Shown here piece by piece: positions 1-10,567 of a stretch of 64,000 nt of DNA. The number at the start of each line of letters is the position of its first letter. Within the stretch, counting starts at the first letter, position 1. Source of the DNA: Macrophomina tecta (lineage: Eukaryota; Ascomycota; Dothideomycetes; Botryosphaeriales; Botryosphaeriaceae). The position numbers were made by a program, and so were the translations under genes. The stretch lies in contig JAKSGN010000023.1 of the NCBI GenBank assembly GCA_024180945.1, positions 682,001-746,000 of the forward strand, given 5' to 3'. The notes beneath the pieces were generated by a model that was given only the letters and a program-made list of their open reading frames with translations, did no database searches and was not told where the DNA came from.

Positions 1-1090
1 GAGAGTGCAAGGTTGATCTAGAGCTGGTACAGCGCACCGGCGCGGCACATATTCTGTCATGAGAAACCAAGGCCGAAAGATGGAATCAGCGCCCACGGAC
101 AGATATGGCCTCACGTATTCAACGCTTCACCGCTGGTCAGTTCTAGACCAGTAGCTACGGTTTTCCTGTCTCGGCTTCCTTCTCGCATCGCCGCCAAGCC
201 ATGCCGGAAGAAGCCACAGCCATGTAGCACCCATGACTAGCATTCCTCAAAAAGCGATCGAGACCTAGTGCATCAGAGCGTGCGGGCATAGTAGACTCGC
301 CATTTTGATCAGAATTTTTACATTCGGCATCCCTTCCCTTAGGGATACTTACGTTGCTTATCGTGTGTTGGATGAGAGCTGCCCTGGTAGCTTTCCGGAC
401 CGGGCGTTACGACCTTAAGAACGAGATAGAACTAGACTCACGGTAGATCTGATTCTTGAGAAAGCGACTGCCAATTCTAACATGAATGACCAGCTAGCAT
501 ACTCTCCACCGGAGCTGGTACTCGGAACATATCTGTGCCGGTAAAGGCTCTCGCGTGCAAAGTCAGAAATCCGTGCGGTTTTCGACCAGTATACAAGATC
601 AAAATAGAACGTGAAACTTCTTTTTCGTCTTTCCAGGGCTCTCGTATGCCCAGTGTCGTGTTAATAAATACCTACTACCTCATTTACTGCTTTTCAAGTA
701 GATCATTGGAGGAAGATCTGGAACCAATCGCGCAAGCTTGAACTGTGCAAATTGTACACTGTACATGATCTACATTAATCATCTAATGCATGATACGGAG
801 ACCCACTGCCTGAAGTGGACTTGTGTCTCCATTTCACAAATCGATGACCTCATAAAGGTGTTATGGTAACTGTGTACTTCCACAATAAGCATAATGCATT
901 GCTCGTCCCACATTGATGAGACTAAGCCATCCTGTGGGAGAAGGTAACAGAGACGGACCGATGAACAAGGACAAATTGACTGGGGAGACGTTCCAGCTCA
1001 GCGCGGGTCGTTTACGCATATTTATTCACTTGGACATCCAAATATTTAGTGTTGATTCACTGCAAATCTCATTGTTAACCGGACAGGATC
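1..1090. other. no recognisable gene
   Basis: About 1.1 kb at the left edge with only short open frames (for example 535-741 and 913-1110, plus strand) that have no domain, no convincing start context and no intron signals. I see no repeat shared with the rest of the window. It may be the upstream region of the gene starting at 1091. Confidence 0.5.
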
Positions 1091-1516
1091 ATGGGTACGT
1101 TAACCTTTAGAAAGACCGATTCCAAATTTACGAATATCACAGCGCTCAACGGCACTTCCGACCCCACATCATCACCAACACCAGATCTCAAAGCCTTCTA
1201 TGCATACCTCCTTTCGTGGTGCAAGAAGGCAAGGCTGGCGACGGACCCTAAAAGATTGGAGGAGTACTACGAAGAAATTTTAGATCTACGAGCTCAGTTA
1301 CCAAAATTGTATGAAAGCGCAAGGGGTGCCGACGCATCACTATACGCAGCGGTTGCGGAGGCCGATGAGCTCATGCGGACGTACGGCGACGACTGGTTGG
1401 GGCGAGTGGGATCATTGATTGGCAAGCAGAGGGACAAGAATGATGGTTCTCAAACAGCTTTGAAAGAAAGTACGCGCGAAACAGTCGGTGGGGACGCTCA
1501 GGTTGATTCGGCATAA
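1091..1516 (+). CDS. hypothetical protein, 141 aa
   Basis: An uninterrupted frame from ATG to TAA encodes 141 residues. The first 35 or so are Ser/Thr/Pro-rich and low in structure. Residues 35-105 look helical and charged, with a predicted amphipathic stretch around the acidic motif EEYYEEILDLRAQL. The tail is polar. There is no signal peptide, membrane segment or family I recognise. It is followed after about 290 bp by another plus-strand gene at 1810. Codon use and composition look coding rather than random, but an upstream exon cannot be excluded. Function unknown. Confidence 0.5.
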   Translation: MGTLTFRKTDSKFTNITALNGTSDPTSSPTPDLKAFYAYLLSWCKKARLATDPKRLEEYYEEILDLRAQLPKLYESARGADASLYAAVAEADELMRTYGDDWLGRVGSLIGKQRDKNDGSQTALKESTRETVGGDAQVDSA

Positions 1517-1809
1517 TTATTGCCCAGCCACGGAGCCAGCAGCATGATTCGTCCAAAAATGACAAGATTCACTGCGACTATTCTTCGTGGGCTCCCGATT
1601 TGACCCCCTTAAAAGGCTACTCTCTCGCGCCCCTTGAGACTCGTCTCCAAACACTTCTGAATAACAATTGTCTCACTGTGAAGTCTAAGCCCATGGATAT
1701 TAACGTGAAAACAACCCTTCCCTAATTCGAATTCAAGGCTAACACATGATAGAATCCGATTCCTGAGACGACGGATGACTTTTTTGCCTTCCTATTCTCT
1801 ACTGAATCT

Positions 1810-2683
1810 ATGCTTACTACTGATTTTTCCACGGGTTTGGATGATCCTTGGGACGTACTTGCACCAGCGACACCACTTCCAGCTATCTTCTCTCCAGATC
1901 GCGGGGAGATCTCCACGCCACCATCATCGGGAAGCTTCCCCTCTTCTCCAACTAGCCGTTCCAATGAGCAATCGACTTTCCTGCGTCAGTGGGATGCTCC
2001 TTTCGGATATCTGGATCAGGACGAGGGCATGATATCGACTGTCTCGCCACGAAGACTCACGATGCGATCTGATAGCCCTTCAATGAATGCATCAGAAGAC
2101 CTTTCGTTTTTCAAAGCATGCCGGGATGCAGACTATAGCAGGGGGTCCGAACTCGAGCTTCTTGTCAATGAAGCTGGCCATGCCTATGTGTCTCCGAAAA
2201 AGACATCCAATTCAATGAATAGCCTAGGAATGAGTCCCTCCAGTCGTTCCGCTAGCCAGAAGCACAAACGTAAGGCATCCGGTCCCGAAGATGAAATTCG
2301 GGCCACGATAAAAAAGGTATGTCATTTCAAATGATCCTTAAGAAAACTTTATTAAAATGCAATTCTAGAGACGAGTCGCACCAGCCCACTGCAAGGCTGC
2401 TCGAGTAATTCCATCAGATGAGCTGTCACGACCGGATCAAGACCCTGCATCGTCGGACTTGTTACCGTCAGAACAAGCCAACGTCCCCTTCGTCCAAACT
2501 GAACATTGCTTGTGCACCCGAGAGGGTTTCCAGCATGAAAGAGCCCTGGATGAACTGATAGAACGCCAGGAGAAGATGGGGATGGATTATCGAATGATGC
2601 TTTATCATCTGGACCGTGTGCAGCACCATATGAAGCAACTTTTCGACTTCATTGAAGCGCTATTTGCAAGCGACATCGAATAA
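1810..2683 (+). CDS. hypothetical nuclear-type protein, two exons
   Basis: Exon 1 is 1810-2316, the intron 2317-2368 (52 nt, GTATGT donor, CTAG acceptor) and exon 2 2369-2683. The splice is phase 0 and joins two otherwise separate open frames into about 273 residues, which is why I accept it. The N-terminal 130 residues are Ser/Pro-rich and probably disordered. A basic patch (KHKRKAS, then KKRRV created across the splice) resembles a bipartite nuclear localisation signal. The last 50 residues are helical with heptad-like spacing (LDELIERQEKM, LFDFIEALF) and could dimerise. No known domain. A nuclear location is inferred only from the basic patch. Confidence 0.7.
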
Positions 2684-2749
2684 GTAATTCGTTTGTCAAG
2701 TAAGAGAAACTATGTAGCATACAAAAATCATCATCGCTTTCAAACAGCT

Positions 2750-3343
2750 TCAGAGCTGGTCCTTCTCATCATCTCCTACTGAACCTTCGCCGTTCTTCAC
2801 GTCTTCTTCAATAATTCTTTGCAAGTTTCTGTTGGACTGCCAAAAGTAAGACGCCGCACTATTACTAGTGCTGGCTAAGATGCCATATATCCTAACAATT
2901 TCATGGAACTCTGCGATTTCACCACCTATAGTAATATCAGTCTCTACATGTAATCCCAACTTGCTTCACGGGCTGTTTCAGTGCCTATATCGGCTTCAAT
3001 GTGCCCGAAAACATGCGCAGTATCGTCTGGCGCAGAAAGCTGTGGTGAGTTGCGTCGTCGCGAAAGCTTATTCCCGTGTGTGATGGTGAAATCTTGCAAT
3101 AAATGCTCGCCATGTTTCCCTTGAAACAGGTGCAACTGTTCATCGAATTCGACGGTGAAGTGTTTGGTGTTGTTGCATGTATAGCCATTCTCGCAATCTT
3201 TGTCCACCAAGGAGTAGAAGATGCAGTTGTGAGCATTGAGATAGAGGAACACGTCACAGTTTTTGGCGGGGCGCTCGGTGTAGCGACCGACTTTGTAAAT
3301 CTTTCCCTTCGAAGAGGAACCCAGGATATAGTCGCAGATGACC
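2750..3343 (-). CDS. hypothetical protein, multi-exon, 5' end unresolved
   Basis: Two minus-strand frames (3343-2970 and 2925-2750) can be joined by a 44-nt intron at 2969-2926 (GTGAAG donor, CTATAG acceptor, CTGAT branch-like site). The upstream frame opens just after a CTAG at 3344, so at least one more 5' exon probably lies upstream. The protein contains a cysteine-spaced segment (NAHNCIFYSL then CENGYTCNN) followed by aromatic and charged residues and a polar acidic C-terminus. I do not recognise the family. The short intron and missing start make the model provisional. Convergent with the gene at 1810-2683, with 66 bp between the ends. Confidence 0.45.
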
Positions 3344-4174
3344 TAGACCTACATCGAGACTCTATCACCGGCCTTGTTTTGCTTCGTAGAGGCGTCTTGG
3401 GGGGACTCTGAGAGGAGCGTTGACCGAGCCATGCAGTCGAACAATTGGCGAAACCGCGAAATTAGCGACTTGGTCTTGCCCAGAAGAACTTCCCTGGGCT
3501 GCCATTTTCCCACGAGGGTTATGCAAACTGGCATTTTTCGCCTTTTCTTGTCTCATTCTAGTCTCTGTGGAGTGCGAGAGTGTTCCTCTCTAGGACGGCA
3601 TCATCTAGGCCATGGTATATAACGTCGAAGCTTACGTCGAATTTGATGAGATCTATGTTTAGATGTTCGTGAAAAATCCTGCCGAGTTTCTGAGAAGTAT
3701 AGAGTTAACCACTTTGCTAATGCCCTATACACGTCGGCATAATAACATCGCAGGTATTGCTTTCTGAGGTTTCCGGTGAAGATAGTGTCTTAGTCATCTT
3801 TCCTGGGGGGCAAGGTTTGCACTAGATCGCAAAGGTCTGGTTCGTGACGAAGGAGTTCCGAGCGCATTTGCCCTAAATATGGAATAGGAGAGTGTTGAGA
3901 GGTCTGTAACAAGGTGTGGCATTCCGACTGGAAGACTCACTGCCTGCTCTGGTCTTCTAATGAGCAATTAGTGGCAATGGATACTATATCTAGGCGTTGG
4001 AAATAGCGACGACATTAAAGAAGATTAGTGTGATGCTTTACAATCAAAGAACCGACGGTTAAAGACGCCCGGCTCTTAATGGGAGGAAAAGGGATAGGAA
4101 AAGCCAAAGAGTCTATCCTCGTAGACTATGTAGACTTTAGTGGATGAGATGATGCCCTTAAAAGATAGACTGTC
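3344..4174. other. no recognisable gene
   Basis: Overlapping short frames on both strands (3374-3622 plus, 3365-3556 minus) have no domain and probably reflect upstream exon or promoter sequence of the minus-strand gene ending at 2750. From 3640 to 4130 both strands are dense in stops. Nothing further seen. Confidence 0.4.
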
Positions 4175-4495
4175 TTATATTTGGCAAAGGTTTTTCCTTA
4201 CAACACCCGTTCGACTCATGGCGTTGCCTTTCGTAAGCATGATATTAAGTCCGAATGAGATGATAGATGAGTGGTGTTGTATCACTGCCAAGCATAGGCG
4301 TAATATAATTAGAGCCAGTGGTATGTCGAGTTCTTGGCCCTTCGGTGTATGGTGCACGTTGGCTCGACGTTCAACGTTCTGCTCGATCCTCCATCGAGAA
4401 CCATCTGTCAATCCCTCGTCGGCGCATAAGAGGTACAAGCACTCTTTCTGACCAAAACTAAATACTATCAGATGGACGAAAATATGGAATGGCAA
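4175..4495 (-). CDS. possible hypothetical protein, 106 aa
   Basis: Frame from ATG at 4495 to the stop at 4175. The middle (residues 25-60) is polar and charged. The segment around PLALIILRLCLAVIQ is hydrophobic enough for one membrane helix. It reads more naturally than the overlapping plus-strand frame (4140-4451), which lacks an ATG start. It lies about 50 bp downstream of, and on the same strand as, the gene ending at 4550, so it could also be a 3' exon of that gene. No family recognised. Confidence 0.3.
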   Translation of the reverse strand: MPFHIFVHLIVFSFGQKECLYLLCADEGLTDGSRWRIEQNVERRANVHHTPKGQELDIPLALIILRLCLAVIQHHSSIISFGLNIMLTKGNAMSRTGVVRKNLCQI

Positions 4496-4549
4496 TCAGT
4501 GCAATATTTCAAAGCCAAGTGTCGAAAAGAAATAATCATTTGTCGCTAT

Positions 4550-5086
4550 CTACATCAGGTGCATCTGTTCAAATCGGGCGCACAACTCCGCCCAGGCCCG
4601 GTCGAGATCCTCGTTGAGCCAGTCGGACTCGAATTTCTTCCATTCGACCGTGAATGTCTGCCCAGCACCCAGCTGGGGGTTTCTCTGCACGAAGGACAAG
4701 ATTCGGTCAGGGCACACATCTTCATCAAGGAGAACTCTGTCTACATGCTCCTTGCTGTATCTGATTATGGCCAGGAGATCAGAAGAATCAACAAACGCAA
4801 CTTCGCGTGTCATAATCTTCTTGTACAGTTGTCTGTCTGTTGGATGTGGAACTATCCCTAACAATATCACAGGATATGTGTTCTGGATCGAATCCCACAT
4901 TGTTCTGTTGGGTCGCATGGTTGGCTCGTAGCTATGATCCAAAAAACCTGCACCGTGTATGAGTATGAAGTACGCACAAAGGATGTGTTGTGAGGCGAAA
5001 GTCTTACGACTCATCGGTCCGATTGGAACGGGCTTCAGTGGCTTAGATTGCTTCTTTCCAAATTCTCTAACGCCGTGAGCCGCCAA
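4550..5086 (-). CDS. hypothetical protein with probable in-frame intron
   Basis: The open frame spans 178 codons, but its first codon is TTG and the frame stays open upstream to about 5190, so the true start is unresolved. A classic 60-nt intron (5007-4948; GTAAGA donor, GTGCAG acceptor) lies inside. Because 60 is a multiple of three, the frame stays open whether or not it is removed. After splicing the protein reads into a compact, hydrophobic/charged region (YPVILLGIVPHP, then acidic helices ending WLNEDLDRAWAEL). It looks like a real globular protein, but I know no family for it. Confidence 0.55.
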   Translation of the reverse strand: MAAHGVREFGKKQSKPLKPVPIGPMSRKTFASQHILCAYFILIHGAGFLDHSYEPTMRPNRTMWDSIQNTYPVILLGIVPHPTDRQLYKKIMTREVAFVDSSDLLAIIRYSKEHVDRVLLDEDVCPDRILSFVQRNPQLGAGQTFTVEWKKFESDWLNEDLDRAWAELCARFEQMHLM

Positions 5087-5499
5087 CGGTACAGTATGAG
5101 GGGCGCCAGTGGGATGTGTCTCGCTAGAGGGTGTTATAGAGAATACTATTGAATGTAAGCGCGTAGTTAGACAGGTTCTAACGTGGGATCCTCACGCCGA
5201 GGTCGTGACAGTCCATCTAGTCAGAGAAGGACCTTCATCGACACGAGTCGGCCCATTAGAAAGAGGCTTGATCAATCCTACCGGTGTCAGCTTGTAACTA
5301 GGAACGAAGGGTGAGTCTCACTTCGACACTGCATGTTTTCTGCCTTTGAGACGCTCTTGATGGGGGCAAAGATGCTACTGGCTGATCTTAAATATCCAAG
5401 GCTTCTCCTCGCCACTATTGAGACAAAGATCTTCCATGCAGTTCAGGCTACTATTCTTCGAAAAACCTTAACGCATGAAGATAAAAAGGTGACTCCACT
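5087..5499 (+). other. short open frames left of Copia-1, possible gene remnant
   Basis: Frames 5109-5297 and 5333-5499 are open on the plus strand but in different registers. The second runs to the Copia-1 insertion site. On the far side of the element (10858-11105) another frame is open, but joining the two flanks after removing the element does not give a continuous frame. I regard this as either exons with unresolved introns or the remains of a disrupted gene. Confidence 0.25.
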
Positions 5500-5789
5500 T
5501 GTCAACCAGAATCCCCTTGTTTTTTAGGCAACACTTATTGTCAGACTTTCTTGCCTTACTACCTCAGGCATCTCATTTATCTCGAATATTCTATCCTTTA
5601 GGCAACAACATTTTTGATGTCCAACCCCGCATCGACACTCTCCCTCGGATCTTTAGTATCCTCGGTTATGTAGCTATCACTTATGTATATAAGCAAGCCT
5701 ACCGGCCTCCCTCTTAGGAGGCAGGCAGAAATTCGATTCTCTCTTCTGACCTCACCGAGTTCGGGCCTGAGGCCCACCCAAATTCGACA
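5500..5789 (+). repeat. Copia-1 5' LTR
   Basis: 290 bp, TG...CA ends, identical by eye to the 3' LTR. A TATA-like box (TATGTATATAAG) at about 5683-5694 sits upstream of the likely transcription start. The segment TCTGACCTCAC near the 3' end recurs in the LTR relics at 21.4, 37.0 and 44.8 kb, so these LTRs belong to one superfamily. Confidence 0.95.
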
Positions 5790-5802
5790 GTTATGAGCCC
5801 GG
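5790..5802 (+). other. Copia-1 primer-binding site (tRNA-iMet anticodon arm type)
   Basis: GTTATGAGCCCGG follows the 5' LTR directly. Its reverse complement, CCGGGCTCATAAC, matches the anticodon stem-loop of eukaryotic initiator tRNA-Met (CAU anticodon inside GGGCUCAUAAC). Priming is therefore likely from a tRNA fragment cut in the anticodon loop, as described for Drosophila copia, rather than from a full 3' acceptor end. Copia-2 has the same 13 bases. Confidence 0.8.
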
Positions 5803-5891
5803 CTATCGCATCCAACGCGTAAACCGGATGAAGAGTAAGAAGTTACTCCCCGAGAACTAACAAAAGAATTCCAATACGAGACCATTCAGCA

Positions 5892-8800
5892 ATGGCGGAA
5901 TCAACCAAGAAAACCGTCATTCTCAATCGACCTTCAGACTGGGACAACTGGCTGTACCTTGTGCGCTCACGAGCTAAGGCTCTAGGCATCTGGGAAGCAG
6001 TTGATCCTAATCAGACTACACAACCCGATCAGATTCCGGATCCAGGTGACCTACCGCCCTTACCACCGGATGACGACGCCCAAGGACAAGAACGATTCAA
6101 GAACCAATACACTGTCTTTCGACACAAAATCAACGTCTACGACCGACGCCAGAAAGCTCTTGCGGAGCTCACCACATACATCCAAGAGTCAATTTCAACA
6201 ACCAACCTTTCATTCATCACTTCAGAGGAACCGCACCCATGGAACATTCTTCGAGCACTTCAGAAGCGCCTTGCGCCAACAGACCAAGCCAGACTACTTG
6301 AGCTTGAGCACCAATACCATCAACTCTGCAAGCCTCCACGCAGTCAGAACGTCGAATCCTGGCTTCAACAATGGGAAAAGCTCTACACTGAGGCGAAGAA
6401 ACACAACCTAGCCGAAGTGTCAGACAATCGACCAACCCGAGACTTTCTCCTTGCACTCAAGCCCATCGAACCTCAATTCGTCAGCACCTACCAAATCAAG
6501 AATCTCGACCCAGCAACCCGCGTCACAGACCTCTACGACATGATTGAGAAATTCCGCCAGTACTACCGAGAGAACCAGTCAGTCAAATCCCAAAAGACTG
6601 AAGGAACCCACTCAGCATTCCCCGCCAACTTTCGAGGAAAACAAGCCAAGACAGCACCTCCCTGTCCCTGTGGGATGCATCACTGGGCCTCAGAATGCTG
6701 GTATCTCAACCCACAAGCCGAAGGAAGACCCAAGAACTTTAAGCCAAACCCTGAGACCCAAGCCAAAGTTCAGGAGAAACTTCAGGACCCGAAATTCAAG
6801 GAAATCATCCTCAAGGCACTCGAGAGAAACAAGCAAATCCAGCAACGAAAACAACAGAAAGAAGCAGCCCAATCCGAGAATCAGAATCAACAAACCAGCC
6901 AATCCCAGGATGGACAGCTTATGGCAATGACCGCGCACTACTTCTCCTTTGCAGCCCAAAGCAGTCCTCTATTCAATTCCTGGATTCTTGATTCCGGAAC
7001 TGACGTCCACGTCTGCAACCAATCAATGACACACAGATTCAAGGAGACGAAGAAGGCCAGACCCGACGAAACTCTTGGATCGGGTAATCGGTCTATTCCA
7101 ATCCAAGCCTGGGGAACCGTCGACATCACCGTCAAAACCGAAACTGGCCAAGGAACGATTACACTAAACAATGTCGCCTTCATTCCATCCTTCATGTCAA
7201 ACCTCGTGTCAATGAGCATCGCACTCAGCAAGAAGATCTACTGGGACACCCAAAACATGCAGCTTATTCACCAAGGAAAACACTACTGTAAAGTTCAACA
7301 ACATCAAGGGCATTTCCTGCTGGAACACAATTCCAATTCAGAATATCAAGGACACATGGCACTTCCAGCAGCCACCCGCAAAGCCTCAGCAGAGAAGTGG
7401 CATCAGATCCTTGCACACGCGAACCCAGAAGTTATCCAACACCTAGAGGCAAACACAGAAGGAGTATCGGTCACTAATGAGCCTCCTGCCCCGAAGACAA
7501 CTCAATGCCAACCATGCGCTCTTTCGAAATCCCAGAGAATTATCTCACGAGAATCGATCAAAGAGGAAGACTCCGACGAATCATTCCACCGAGTTTCCTT
7601 CGACCTGCTCCAAATTCAAAAGGGATACAATCAAGACAAGTGGACCTCCCACTTTGCCTGCGTTAAGACGGATTTCACATTTATATTCACCCATCCAAAC
7701 AAGTCAGACGTGCAGGACATTATCGAGTTCGTCGTCAAACTTGTCAAGACCCGCTACAAGTGTCAGATTGTTTTCTTCAGAACCGACGGCGAACGAACTA
7801 TCGGAACAGAGACCAAATCCTTTCTCCAGTCCGAAGGAATTACCCTTGAAACTTCAGCTCCAGCCACACCTGAACAGAACGGCCACGCCGAAAGATCAGG
7901 GGGTGTCATCCTACCCAAGGCGAGAGCTATGAGAATTGGAGCCAATCTACCGCAATCACTCTGGCCAGAAATCGTCAAAACAGCTGGATACATTCACAAT
8001 CGCACACCAATGGCCAAGCTAAACTGGAAAACCCCATTCGAGGTAGTTACAGGCAAGAGACCAAATCTCTCCCATCTACGCATCTACGGCTGCAGAGCCT
8101 ACGCACACAAGAAAGGAATCCCGCGAAGCCAGAAACTCGCCGAAAAAGCACACTTTGGACACCTTGTTGGATACGACTCCACCAATATCTTTCGAATCTG
8201 GATTCCAAGCCAACACAAGGTTATTCGAACTAGAGACGTCAAATTCAACGAGGACGAATTCTACCGACCAGAGGACCCAGACCTTACGCAACTCCTTCAA
8301 GAAGAAGCCTCAGAAATTATTCAAACACTTGAAATTCAGCATCCAATTAACCAACAAACTGACGAAGCTGAATCTGAGGATGGTGACTTTGAAGCTAGCC
8401 ATGCTATTCGAGCAACACAAGACACAAGACCTGAACAAGAGAAATCTGGAGAAAATCAACAGCTACCATCACCAGACCCATCGATTGCAGCTAGTCAACA
8501 ACACGGGCAATCACAAGGGTTACTTCTGGACCCAGAAGTTCAACCAACAAGGAGACTTCCACGACTTCTTCCAGCTCAGTACGACACTCCACCACAACCA
8601 GGAGCAGCCCCAGGAAACGTCGCTCCTCGAGGAGCAGAGATATCAGGCACGGTCACCGAGGACGCTATCATGCCTGAAGGGTGTGAGAGCAGTAAACGCA
8701 GTACACGAAACCCAAACCCTCAGCTATTGGAGGATTCATTCAAGAAACCAAGGAAGAAACGAAAAGACGCCTACATCGCAGCCCTTGACGAGATTCAAGA

Positions 8801-10505
8801 AATCCCAAATTCTTCCTATTTCAGCGCATTTTCAGCCGCAATCAACACTCCAGGAAACCCACCAAGAATCCACAGAGATCAATTGCCACCGGAACCACGA
8901 ACTTTCAAGGAAATGCTTCAGCACCCATTTTCTTCAGGATTCATTCCAGCCCTCAAGACTGAAGTCAGAGACCTCGTCAAAATTGGAACCTGGAGATTCG
9001 TCAGGCGTCACGTTGCCACACAAGCCGGCAAGAAAGTTATCCCTCTCACCTGGGTTTTCAAGTACAAATTCGACACCGAGGGATATCTGATTAAATTCAA
9101 GGCTAGACTTTGCGTTCGCGGCGATCTGCAATTTACCGAACAGGACACGTATGCAGCAACTTTAGCCGCGCGGACTTTTAGAAGCATCATGGCAATCACG
9201 GCAGCCTTCGACCTTGAATCACGACAATATGATATGATAAATGCCTTCGTCAACAGTCCGATCGATGAGGATACGTACTGCGAACTACCAGAGGGAATTC
9301 ACCTACTCGAAGAATTCCAGGACCTTCAACCAGGACTTGTTATTCAACTTCTACGAGCACTCTACGGCCTCAAGCAATCACCAGCTCTATGGAACAGCCA
9401 TCTATCAGCAACACTTCAAGATCTCGGCCTTACCCAAGTTCCAGGAGTCAACTGCCTATTCTCGAATGAGGCAATAATCCTATTCTTCTTCGTAGACGAC
9501 ATCGCAGTCATTTACCCAACAGAATTTTCACGCCAAGTTGATGAATTTCAACAGAAACTTTCCGACATCTACGAACTGCGAATCCTCGGCGAACTCGAAT
9601 GGTTTCTCAACATCAGGATTATTCGAGACAGACCACAGAGAAGGCTCTGGCTCTGCCAAGATTCATATATCGAGAAACTAGCCGCCAAATTCAATATCAA
9701 CCAGGACAAGCAACCAAAGACACCACTTCCAGTCGAAGACATTCAACCTACTACGGCCCAAGCCACCAATCAGGAAATCTACACTTATCAACAAAAGATT
9801 GGATCCATCAACTTTGCCGCAGTCATAACACGTCCAGATATTGCACAGGCAGCCTCAAGGCTAGCGGAGCACCTACAGAATCCCTCTGAGCGTCATCAGC
9901 AGCTGGCCACACGCGCTATTGAATACCTGGTCTCAACCAAGCACCTCGCAATCGAATTTAATGGAATCTGCAGCTCACAACAAAACGTCTTCCTATCCTG
10001 CAGCGACGCATCCTTCGCTAATGACCAGGAAACCAGAAAATCAGCTCAGGGATATGTCTTTCAGCTATTCAACGGACCAATCGATTGGAAGGCCAACAAA
10101 CAGAGAACAGTCACTACATCAAGCACTGAAGCAGAATTCCTCTCACTTTCAGATACGGCGAAAGAACTCCTTTGGTGGGAACGCCTCTTCAAACACATTC
10201 AGTTCGATCCAGACCATCATCTCTTCATCCAATGCGACAACCGCCAGACAATTCGACTATTGGACGAATCTTCGCCTAGGCTTACAACGAAGCTACGCCA
10301 CGTCGATATTCACCAACACTGGCTTCGTCAAGAGATTCAGAACAAGCGAATTAGACTTCAATGGACTCCATCAGCGGAGATGATTGCAGATGGACTTACC
10401 AAGGCTTTACCCACACAACGCTTCCAGCAATTTGTCAAGCAACTCAACCTTATTGATATCAGGGACTTGATTTCTCAGAAACCCAAAGACACTCTTTCAG
10501 ATTGA
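5892..10505 (+). CDS. Copia-1 Gag-Pol polyprotein, 1537 aa
   Basis: A single frame without frameshift or stop. Gag region to about residue 350, with a zinc-knuckle-like CPCGMHHWASEC near residue 256. Protease motif LDSGTD near 365. Integrase HHCC (WHQILAH ... CQPC) from about 502, with the catalytic acidic residues in FDLLQ (569), RTDGE (628) and PEQNGHAE (660). Reverse transcriptase from about 1050 (LTWVFKYKF) with active site FFVDD near 1198, a Phe in place of the more usual Tyr of YVDD. RNase H follows (CSDASFAND near 1370, STEAEF, DNRQT, RHVDIH). The product would be self-cleaved and assemble a cytoplasmic virus-like particle that reverse-transcribes and integrates the element. Confidence 0.97.
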   Translation: MAESTKKTVILNRPSDWDNWLYLVRSRAKALGIWEAVDPNQTTQPDQIPDPGDLPPLPPDDDAQGQERFKNQYTVFRHKINVYDRRQKALAELTTYIQESISTTNLSFITSEEPHPWNILRALQKRLAPTDQARLLELEHQYHQLCKPPRSQNVESWLQQWEKLYTEAKKHNLAEVSDNRPTRDFLLALKPIEPQFVSTYQIKNLDPATRVTDLYDMIEKFRQYYRENQSVKSQKTEGTHSAFPANFRGKQAKTAPPCPCGMHHWASECWYLNPQAEGRPKNFKPNPETQAKVQEKLQDPKFKEIILKALERNKQIQQRKQQKEAAQSENQNQQTSQSQDGQLMAMTAHYFSFAAQSSPLFNSWILDSGTDVHVCNQSMTHRFKETKKARPDETLGSGNRSIPIQAWGTVDITVKTETGQGTITLNNVAFIPSFMSNLVSMSIALSKKIYWDTQNMQLIHQGKHYCKVQQHQGHFLLEHNSNSEYQGHMALPAATRKASAEKWHQILAHANPEVIQHLEANTEGVSVTNEPPAPKTTQCQPCALSKSQRIISRESIKEEDSDESFHRVSFDLLQIQKGYNQDKWTSHFACVKTDFTFIFTHPNKSDVQDIIEFVVKLVKTRYKCQIVFFRTDGERTIGTETKSFLQSEGITLETSAPATPEQNGHAERSGGVILPKARAMRIGANLPQSLWPEIVKTAGYIHNRTPMAKLNWKTPFEVVTGKRPNLSHLRIYGCRAYAHKKGIPRSQKLAEKAHFGHLVGYDSTNIFRIWIPSQHKVIRTRDVKFNEDEFYRPEDPDLTQLLQEEASEIIQTLEIQHPINQQTDEAESEDGDFEASHAIRATQDTRPEQEKSGENQQLPSPDPSIAASQQHGQSQGLLLDPEVQPTRRLPRLLPAQYDTPPQPGAAPGNVAPRGAEISGTVTEDAIMPEGCESSKRSTRNPNPQLLEDSFKKPRKKRKDAYIAALDEIQEIPNSSYFSAFSAAINTPGNPPRIHRDQLPPEPRTFKEMLQHPFSSGFIPALKTEVRDLVKIGTWRFVRRHVATQAGKKVIPLTWVFKYKFDTEGYLIKFKARLCVRGDLQFTEQDTYAATLAARTFRSIMAITAAFDLESRQYDMINAFVNSPIDEDTYCELPEGIHLLEEFQDLQPGLVIQLLRALYGLKQSPALWNSHLSATLQDLGLTQVPGVNCLFSNEAIILFFFVDDIAVIYPTEFSRQVDEFQQKLSDIYELRILGELEWFLNIRIIRDRPQRRLWLCQDSYIEKLAAKFNINQDKQPKTPLPVEDIQPTTAQATNQEIYTYQQKIGSINFAAVITRPDIAQAASRLAEHLQNPSERHQQLATRAIEYLVSTKHLAIEFNGICSSQQNVFLSCSDASFANDQETRKSAQGYVFQLFNGPIDWKANKQRTVTTSSTEAEFLSLSDTAKELLWWERLFKHIQFDPDHHLFIQCDNRQTIRLLDESSPRLTTKLRHVDIHQHWLRQEIQNKRIRLQWTPSAEMIADGLTKALPTQRFQQFVKQLNLIDIRDLISQKPKDTLSD

Positions 10506-10555
10506 ACTCAATTCTCACGAATGTTAAGGTCACAACAAGCACTAGACTGCTTATT

Positions 10556-10567
10556 GTGAAGGGGGTG
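10556..10567 (+). other. Copia-1 polypurine tract
   Basis: GTGAAGGGGGTG abuts the 3' LTR. It is the expected primer site for plus-strand DNA synthesis. Copia-2 carries the same 12 bases in the same place. Confidence 0.85.

Noticed and set aside
5333..5527. Gene continuing across Copia-1
   Set aside because: Removing the element and one CCACT gives a stop within a few codons (CATAGCTGA); no continuous frame or intron could be built.
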